A stretch of 64,000 nucleotides of DNA from Faunimonas pinastri. Lineage in GTDB: Bacteria > Pseudomonadota > Alphaproteobacteria > Rhizobiales > Afifellaceae. The position numbers and the translations under genes were made by a program. Where the stretch lies: the NCBI RefSeq assembly GCF_900110915.1, contig NZ_FOFG01000004.1:62001-126000 (forward strand). Direction: 5' to 3'. The notes beneath the pieces were generated by a model. That model was not told where the DNA came from. It did no database searches and was given only the letters and a program-made list of their open reading frames with translations. Shown in pieces: positions 60,701 to 64,000 of the stretch (the stretch's first letter is position 1; each line of letters opens with the position of its first letter).

Positions 60701-60887
60701 CGACGATGTCCTCGGTGGCGATGCAGACCCTGAGCCGCCGGGTCTCGCCGTCGAAACGGGGCAGCGCGGCGAGGCCGGGAAATTCCACGTTCCAGGAATC
60801 GTGAACGCGCGGGACGAGATCTTCAAGCGAGCCGGTCTGCAGCGGATTGCAGAGGAGTTTCTCGAGGGCGGTACTTCCCAACAGCAA
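57789..60887 (-). CDS. Giant glycosyltransferase (GT4-GT2-beta modules), copy 2
   Basis: This 1,032-residue protein has a TTG start at 60887 with AGGAG 8 bases upstream. Residues about 50-440 are a GT4 domain: ATEDIVGPVRNGGIGTTYSY, HVSEWRGSG, IVFFGRLESRKGL and MPSMIENSSLAVYEA. Residues about 460-690 are GT2-like, with ACLYHVSGD and FLLFLWAGSTLRAEG. A low-complexity linker (about 720-760) follows, then two beta modules, the last with GVVRGWAWMPKQPD and GIGSGAYGFSITVPK. It is a full-length paralogue of the protein at 50858, with the order and most motifs kept. It converges on sqdB, and their 3' ends are 19 bases apart. Confidence 0.87.
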   Translation of the reverse strand: MLLGSTALEKLLCNPLQTGSLEDLVPRVHDSWNVEFPGLAALPRFDGETRRLRVCIATEDIVGPVRNGGIGTTYSYLAQLLAQIGYDTTILYLKGQECENGTIEEWVEYYAQRGVTFVPVPNYGGIERIQTSADRWLLAPYNMMRYLLDHPMDVVHVSEWRGSGYLSLLAKRQGIAFQDTLFIVKTSSPWLWNRLYGSQPLDRLDDLAKTTAERRSVEYADMVIGGSLHLLRWMGSQGYRIPRSHTFVQPNVVSFDHLRDLMAERPVTPGMRLPIDEIVFFGRLESRKGLFTFVQAIKRIIRSGGRLPPRISFMGKPGARLTARPNQDILDYIRSETADWPVEVQILTEFQQYDAIRYLLSGDRLAVMPSMIENSSLAVYEAAICGIPFVASDSGGTPELIAAEDHGFVLCDSHPIPLAEKISEAVRLGGYVARPSFHNDDVLGEWRQFHLDLSRGLKEHLLKRAPPPVLHEAATSACLYHVSGDAELRQTLDSLAAQGHLPAEVLVAVDGDDPDGVSQVERMGAEYPFSVRAIEAFDLDSGPAFNLLAGQASGEFLLFLWAGSTLRAEGLTALSGIAQASGADVVNYFYRVAHGPEKADRDYLSAIVLGSVTEAFFRTDLTALPLFVRASAFAVTGGFSTDYRVLGQDYEFVANAQINGLHCETALVELGTVPAWNEEWLYQRCYDEPVSQFRAIRPQLASVPLALRELLLMSKGLQARPGGGGRAKPGRSAPARASAGPAAKGTFSRMFSAFMGDVADAAEPQAAPPSSPNRTVRNIGEQMARSRLDPEGRFSGAVLTARKGELLGLIVDEQQPARPVELEVLINNKPVSRIKANADLPTALNLPKALQRHGFVLPVFSSRFPLGLQRRGKSVSFRIAGTDIAFPASLVAPPDRPLQSFGIEGYCDPSQSGVVRGWAWMPKQPDAVVDVSIFIDGRFLARIPADAERLDLRDNGIGSGAYGFSITVPKVLREGPAKTVEVVSSETGLLLKRGWLLLEGNSVQFAKASRDARIGAGASFKRKLPARGPAVN
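57796..57819 (+). terminator. Hairpin after sqdB, inside the 3' end of the convergent GT gene
   Basis: A perfect 10-bp stem (57796-57805 with 57810-57819) around CTCG lies 26 bases past the sqdB stop. The following TTGCGTTTG is only weakly T-rich, so termination may be inefficient. The hairpin lies within the last codons of the opposite gene. Confidence 0.5.
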
Positions 60888-60927
60888 AGAGGCAACTCCT
60901 GATCAGGGCGGCGATATCCGGGAGCGT

Positions 60928-61689
60928 TCAGCCCGGCTTCGGTTGCAGGGCGCGAGCCAGGACGCGGCTCATCAGGTCGAACCCGGCGGCGGATGGATGA
61001 ACGCGGTCCTCGGCGAAGAGCGGGCAATCCGTCGCCTCGCCGCATTCGGCGGCAAAGGCTCCGTGCACATCGACATAGGTGAGGCCGAATTCTGCCGAGA
61101 GCTCGCGGAGAACGTCGTTGGCGGCCAGCACGCGGTCCGACATGCGCCCCTCCACCCTGCCCTTCTGCAGGATGTTGACGAAGTAGACCCGGGCGGCGGG
61201 AAATCTCGGTTTCAGCGACCGCAGGAGATCGCGGGCCTTCGCCTCCAGGCTGCAGGGATCGTCGCGGTTGACGCTGTTGGACCCCACCATCACGACCACC
61301 GAGGACACCGCCCGGGCGGCTGGCGCATCCACCTGGTCGATCATCCAGCGCGTATTCTCGAAACGGTCGCCACCTTGCGCGAAATTCAGGACAGGCGTGC
61401 CGAAGAGATGGTCAAGTTGGTCGGCCGGCCAGCGTCCGGCATCGGAATCGCCGAAGATCAGGGCTCTTGTATCAGGCGGGAGCACGGCGGCCTTATCCGC
61501 CAGCCGATCGCTGTAGGGCGTGCCGCGCGGCACTTCCGTCTGCACGGCCGCGCCGCCGCAGGTCGCCCCGGCCGCGACTGCCGCGCTTCCCGTTCCGGCC
61601 AGCAGGAGCGCCGCCAGCAGGAACGCCTTCGGCACCGGCCCTGGCAGTCCACCTGTCGAAATGTCCCAGGCTCGTGCGCGCTTGACCAT
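60928..61689 (-). CDS. SGNH/GDSL-family hydrolase, secreted
   Basis: This 253-residue protein starts at the ATG at 61689; a TTG five codons upstream is an alternative. A signal or anchor helix lies at about residues 20-40 (AFLLAALLLAGTGSAAVAAG). The SGNH blocks are all present: block I LIFGDSDAGRW (Ser), block II FAQGGDR (Gly), block III VMVGSNS (Asn) and block V DRVHPSAAG (Asp and His). Such enzymes in polysaccharide loci add or remove O-acetyl groups in the periplasm. It is probably read just before giant GT copy 2, 40 bases away on the same strand. Confidence 0.83.
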   Translation of the reverse strand: MVKRARAWDISTGGLPGPVPKAFLLAALLLAGTGSAAVAAGATCGGAAVQTEVPRGTPYSDRLADKAAVLPPDTRALIFGDSDAGRWPADQLDHLFGTPVLNFAQGGDRFENTRWMIDQVDAPAARAVSSVVVMVGSNSVNRDDPCSLEAKARDLLRSLKPRFPAARVYFVNILQKGRVEGRMSDRVLAANDVLRELSAEFGLTYVDVHGAFAAECGEATDCPLFAEDRVHPSAAGFDLMSRVLARALQPKPG

Positions 61690-61886
61690 GTCTGCGTCCG
61701 CCAATGCGGCATCGGTGCCGCGGCCTCACTATACTCGACGGGGAGGACCCGTCCGCCAGCCTCAGGTTGTATCTCGCGCGAAAGGCTCGGCTCAGGGTTG
61801 CTTGACGGTTCGGGCCGATGCGAACAACCTCCGGGCACTCGGGCGAACCGGTCCGCTCTCGCGTTTCAACGTCCCAGAGGTGTGAT

Positions 61887-62912
61887 TTGGCGATACGCGC
61901 CCTGCTGTTCGGGGGTTGCCTGCTGCGTGGCCCCTTCCACAGAATCCGCAATGCCGAGCGTCGCAAGCCCGGCACGGACTGGGACGGCGTTCCGGAAGAC
62001 CTGACCTTCGGCGGCGTCCCCTACTTCACCTATACGCTGGGCGAGATGCTGCAGACAGTGCAGATCTACAAGGGCCAGCGCTACGTCCCGCGCGAGATCA
62101 AGACGCTGTGCGGGATCAACCACGATTTCTCGCCCAATCCACGCGTCGCGCTGAACAAGATCGACGTGATGCTGATCGAGCCCAACACCTCCAACGAGAT
62201 CGAGTTCGAGGGCTATTACCTCAACCGCAATCGCGTCATGGATCTGCTTGAGCGGATCCGTGCGCTCGGCGAGGCGGCGGACAAGCTTGCCGGCCAGTGG
62301 TTCCACAAGGGCGTCAACGGCATGAACGACGAGCTGCGTCGTTCCCTGGCCGAAAAGCTCATCGACCTCCTGCCCGACGACATCGAAGACCGGGATTTTC
62401 TCTGTGTCTTCCTGCGCAATGCGCGCGGCGAGAAGCGCGATGTGCACACGGCACTGAAAGCCTTCCTCGACGCAGTCGACATCCCGGTGGGACTGGTGAC
62501 CTTCACATGGCAGTACATGCCAGACGGTCGCCCGATCAGCTGGCCGGCGGACTTCTACAAGAAGCTCATGGCCGCGGCGCACGCGCTGGATCTGCCCTAT
62601 ATCGAGCCGCGTGAATACGTGACCGAATTCGGCATCAAGGCCGCGATGCGGAAGGACTTCAAGCACTACACCGAGGAATTCCAGCCGATCATGGCGAAGG
62701 CGCTGGTGCAGTTCGCGAAGGACGTGATCGCACGCGGCAAACCGGACGGACAGGAGATCGGGCGGCTCTCCGGCGATGCCGGAGAGGCCGGTGCCGCCGG
62801 AAACGGCGCTATCGAGACTGAGGCTGAGGCCGAGGCAGTCAGAGCCGGCGAAGCTCCGGTAGCCAATCCGGCGGAAAGCGGACGGGCGCCGCTTCTGGCA
62901 GCTTCGCCCTGA
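61887..62912 (+). CDS. Uncharacterised protein of the polysaccharide locus
   Basis: This 341-residue protein starts at a TTG (61887) after AGAGG; no ATG fits. The N-terminus LAIRALLFGGCLLRGPFHRI resembles the first strand and Gly/Cys turn of WcbI-like or SGNH-like capsule proteins. The core contains FTYTLGEMLQTVQIYKGQRY, DVMLIEPNTSNEIEFEGYY and FTWQYMPDGRPISWPADFY, with many aromatic residues. The last 60 residues are Ala/Glu-rich and probably disordered. No signal peptide is seen. A role in sugar or glycan modification is only suggested by location; I cannot name a reaction. Confidence 0.65.
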   Translation: MAIRALLFGGCLLRGPFHRIRNAERRKPGTDWDGVPEDLTFGGVPYFTYTLGEMLQTVQIYKGQRYVPREIKTLCGINHDFSPNPRVALNKIDVMLIEPNTSNEIEFEGYYLNRNRVMDLLERIRALGEAADKLAGQWFHKGVNGMNDELRRSLAEKLIDLLPDDIEDRDFLCVFLRNARGEKRDVHTALKAFLDAVDIPVGLVTFTWQYMPDGRPISWPADFYKKLMAAAHALDLPYIEPREYVTEFGIKAAMRKDFKHYTEEFQPIMAKALVQFAKDVIARGKPDGQEIGRLSGDAGEAGAAGNGAIETEAEAEAVRAGEAPVANPAESGRAPLLAASP

Positions 62913-63009
62913 GCGCCCCGTTCGCCTCGCGCAGCCACAGCGCCGCCTCGCGCCGGCCCTGCCCCGCCACGCGACCGGCGGGCGCCGCTTCGACGAGGAA
63001 GCCTGCGGG

Positions 63010-63963
63010 ATGTGCAAGTTGATGGACGCAGAGCAGTTCCCGAGCCTCGCCCGGCTGACGGAGGCCATACTCGCGGTATGGCCGCAGCACCGGCGCTACC
63101 TCCAGAGCAACTTCGCCGAACGCGATACCGACATGCTGCGTCATTCCGAGCGGCTGACGGCCATGATCCTGCGTCTCGCGGACAGCACGGAAGGCGGGTT
63201 GCCGGCACTCGCCACCGACTACCGATTCCTCTGCGAGAAGATCATCCTGCCGGAGGAGATGCACTTCCGCAGGACGAACGCCTACCGGCTGACCCGCTTC
63301 GACGACGCGCTGGAGCAGGTCTACAGCCGCAAGGAGTTCATGACGCGCTACATGAACGGGCTGCTCGTCTCCGACGTGATCTGGCTCAATCATTGCCGCT
63401 GCATGAAGCATTATGCGGACACCTTCCTGCCGGGCCTTCCCGAGGGCGCCAGCCTGCTGGAAATCGGCCCCGGCCACGGTCTTCTTCTCTGCCTGGCCGC
63501 CGAACGACCCGGGATCGGCGAGATAACGGCCTGGGACGTATCGGAGGCGAGCCTCGACGCATCCCGCCATTCGCTGGAGGTGCTAGAGGCGAAGCGAACG
63601 GCAAGTTTCCGGCAGGTCGATATCTTCGACCGCAGCCAGCGGCGGGAGAACGATCTCTTCGACGCGATCGTGCTCAGCGAGGTGCTGGAGCATCTGGAAG
63701 ATCCGGCGGCCGCGCTCTCGGCTCTGTTCGACCTCACCCGTCCGGGTGGCCGGGTGTGGATCAACGTTCCCGCCAACAGCCCCGCCCCCGATCATCTTTT
63801 CCTGCTGAGAAACGCCGACGAGGCGACGGCGCTGGTGCGGAATGCCGGCTTCGAGGTGGTGGAATCGGTCGTCTACCCCATGAGCGGCGTGACGCTGGAG
63901 CGGGCCAAGCGAGAGGCGCTGACCGTGAATTGCGTCGTCGTCGGCCGACGGCCCGCGCATTGA
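63010..63963 (+). CDS. SAM-dependent class I methyltransferase
   Basis: In this 317-residue protein, residues about 150-260 form a class I methyltransferase domain: LLEIGPGHGLLLCLAAER (motif I, SAM), AWDVSEASLDASRHSL and the post-motif DAIVLSEVLEHLEDP, then LTRPGGRVWINVP. The N-terminal 140 residues are helical and would recognise the substrate. The ATG at 63010 follows GAGGAAG; a second ATG four codons later is possible. In this locus it may methylate a sugar. It forms a unit with the genes at 61887 and 63971. Confidence 0.88.
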   Translation: MCKLMDAEQFPSLARLTEAILAVWPQHRRYLQSNFAERDTDMLRHSERLTAMILRLADSTEGGLPALATDYRFLCEKIILPEEMHFRRTNAYRLTRFDDALEQVYSRKEFMTRYMNGLLVSDVIWLNHCRCMKHYADTFLPGLPEGASLLEIGPGHGLLLCLAAERPGIGEITAWDVSEASLDASRHSLEVLEAKRTASFRQVDIFDRSQRRENDLFDAIVLSEVLEHLEDPAAALSALFDLTRPGGRVWINVPANSPAPDHLFLLRNADEATALVRNAGFEVVESVVYPMSGVTLERAKREALTVNCVVVGRRPAH

Positions 63964-63970
63964 GATCCGC

Positions 63971-64000
63971 ATGACCGCCACTGTCGCCACCGGGTCACCG
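63971..64000 (+). CDS. Start of a gene cut by the window end
   Basis: An ATG at 63971 lies 7 bases after the methyltransferase stop and opens a frame that stays open to the end (10 codons, starting MTATVATGSP). GAG sits 6 bases upstream. Close spacing on the same strand suggests an operon partner. The product cannot be told from ten residues. Confidence 0.4.
   Translation, partial: MTATVATGSP

Overview
The window is high-GC, gene-dense chromosomal DNA of an alphaproteobacterium, most probably of the order Hyphomicrobiales (Rhizobiales). The evidence is a NepR-EcfG general-stress module with GGAAC-N16/17-CGTT promoters, a rhizobial rkp-1-like capsule-lipid block, a DgcN-DgcA pair, an MlaE with an N-terminal STAS domain, and a large 'kinesin-like' coiled-coil protein of the rhizobial type. 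I cannot fix the genus. I found no rRNA, tRNA, CRISPR array, transposase or phage gene.

Layout. 1-2432 is the 3' part of a large coiled-coil gene, closed by a very strong terminator. 2.7-7.4 kb holds ynfA and a four-gene Mla-type lipid transport operon (mlaE-mlaF-mlaD-lipoprotein, minus strand). 7.5-9.5 kb is a two-gene D-glutamate pathway, dgcN-dgcA, overlapping a convergent MFS transporter. 10.6-19 kb is housekeeping and peripheral metabolism: a PLP dehydratase, a GT4 glycosyltransferase with an LpxH-like phosphoesterase, an SDR lacking the usual active-site Tyr/Lys, a FadL-type porin, thiD, a stand-alone Lrp ligand domain and a second SDR. 19.1-21.4 kb is an orphan CoxL/aldehyde-oxidase molybdopterin subunit.

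21.5-27.3 kb is a general stress response island. Topoisomerase IB, a PNPOx-like stress protein, nepR-ecfG and a 44-residue membrane protein each have a perfect EcfG-type promoter. A fifth perfect promoter at 24414 points into DNA with no gene and may drive a small RNA. A divergent pair (acidic protein plus lipid kinase, and a formate/nitrite-family transporter) has near-consensus promoters. The phyR gene expected beside nepR is absent. An orphan tatA and a small secreted protein follow.

28.5-64 kb is a surface polysaccharide locus. It holds a Wza/KpsD-like lipoprotein, a degenerate KpsT-like ATPase with an apparent CTG start, and a 2,487-residue reducing type I polyketide synthase followed by an alpha-oxoamine synthase. 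Opposite them lie an SDR, a KpsS-like protein and an LTA-synthase-like membrane enzyme, together the equivalent of rkpA-G-H-J-I. Then come many glycosyltransferases, two of them about 1,000-residue paralogues with GT4, GT2 and C-terminal beta modules; a sugar-nucleotide epimerase; a KpsE-like co-polymerase; UDP-sulfoquinovose synthase; an SGNH hydrolase; and a methyltransferase. I read this as a capsule locus of the ABC-transporter type with its own lipid-building module. KpsM and KpsC are not in the window.

Translational coupling by 4-base ATGA or GTGA overlaps is common throughout, and many convergent gene pairs overlap at their 3' ends.
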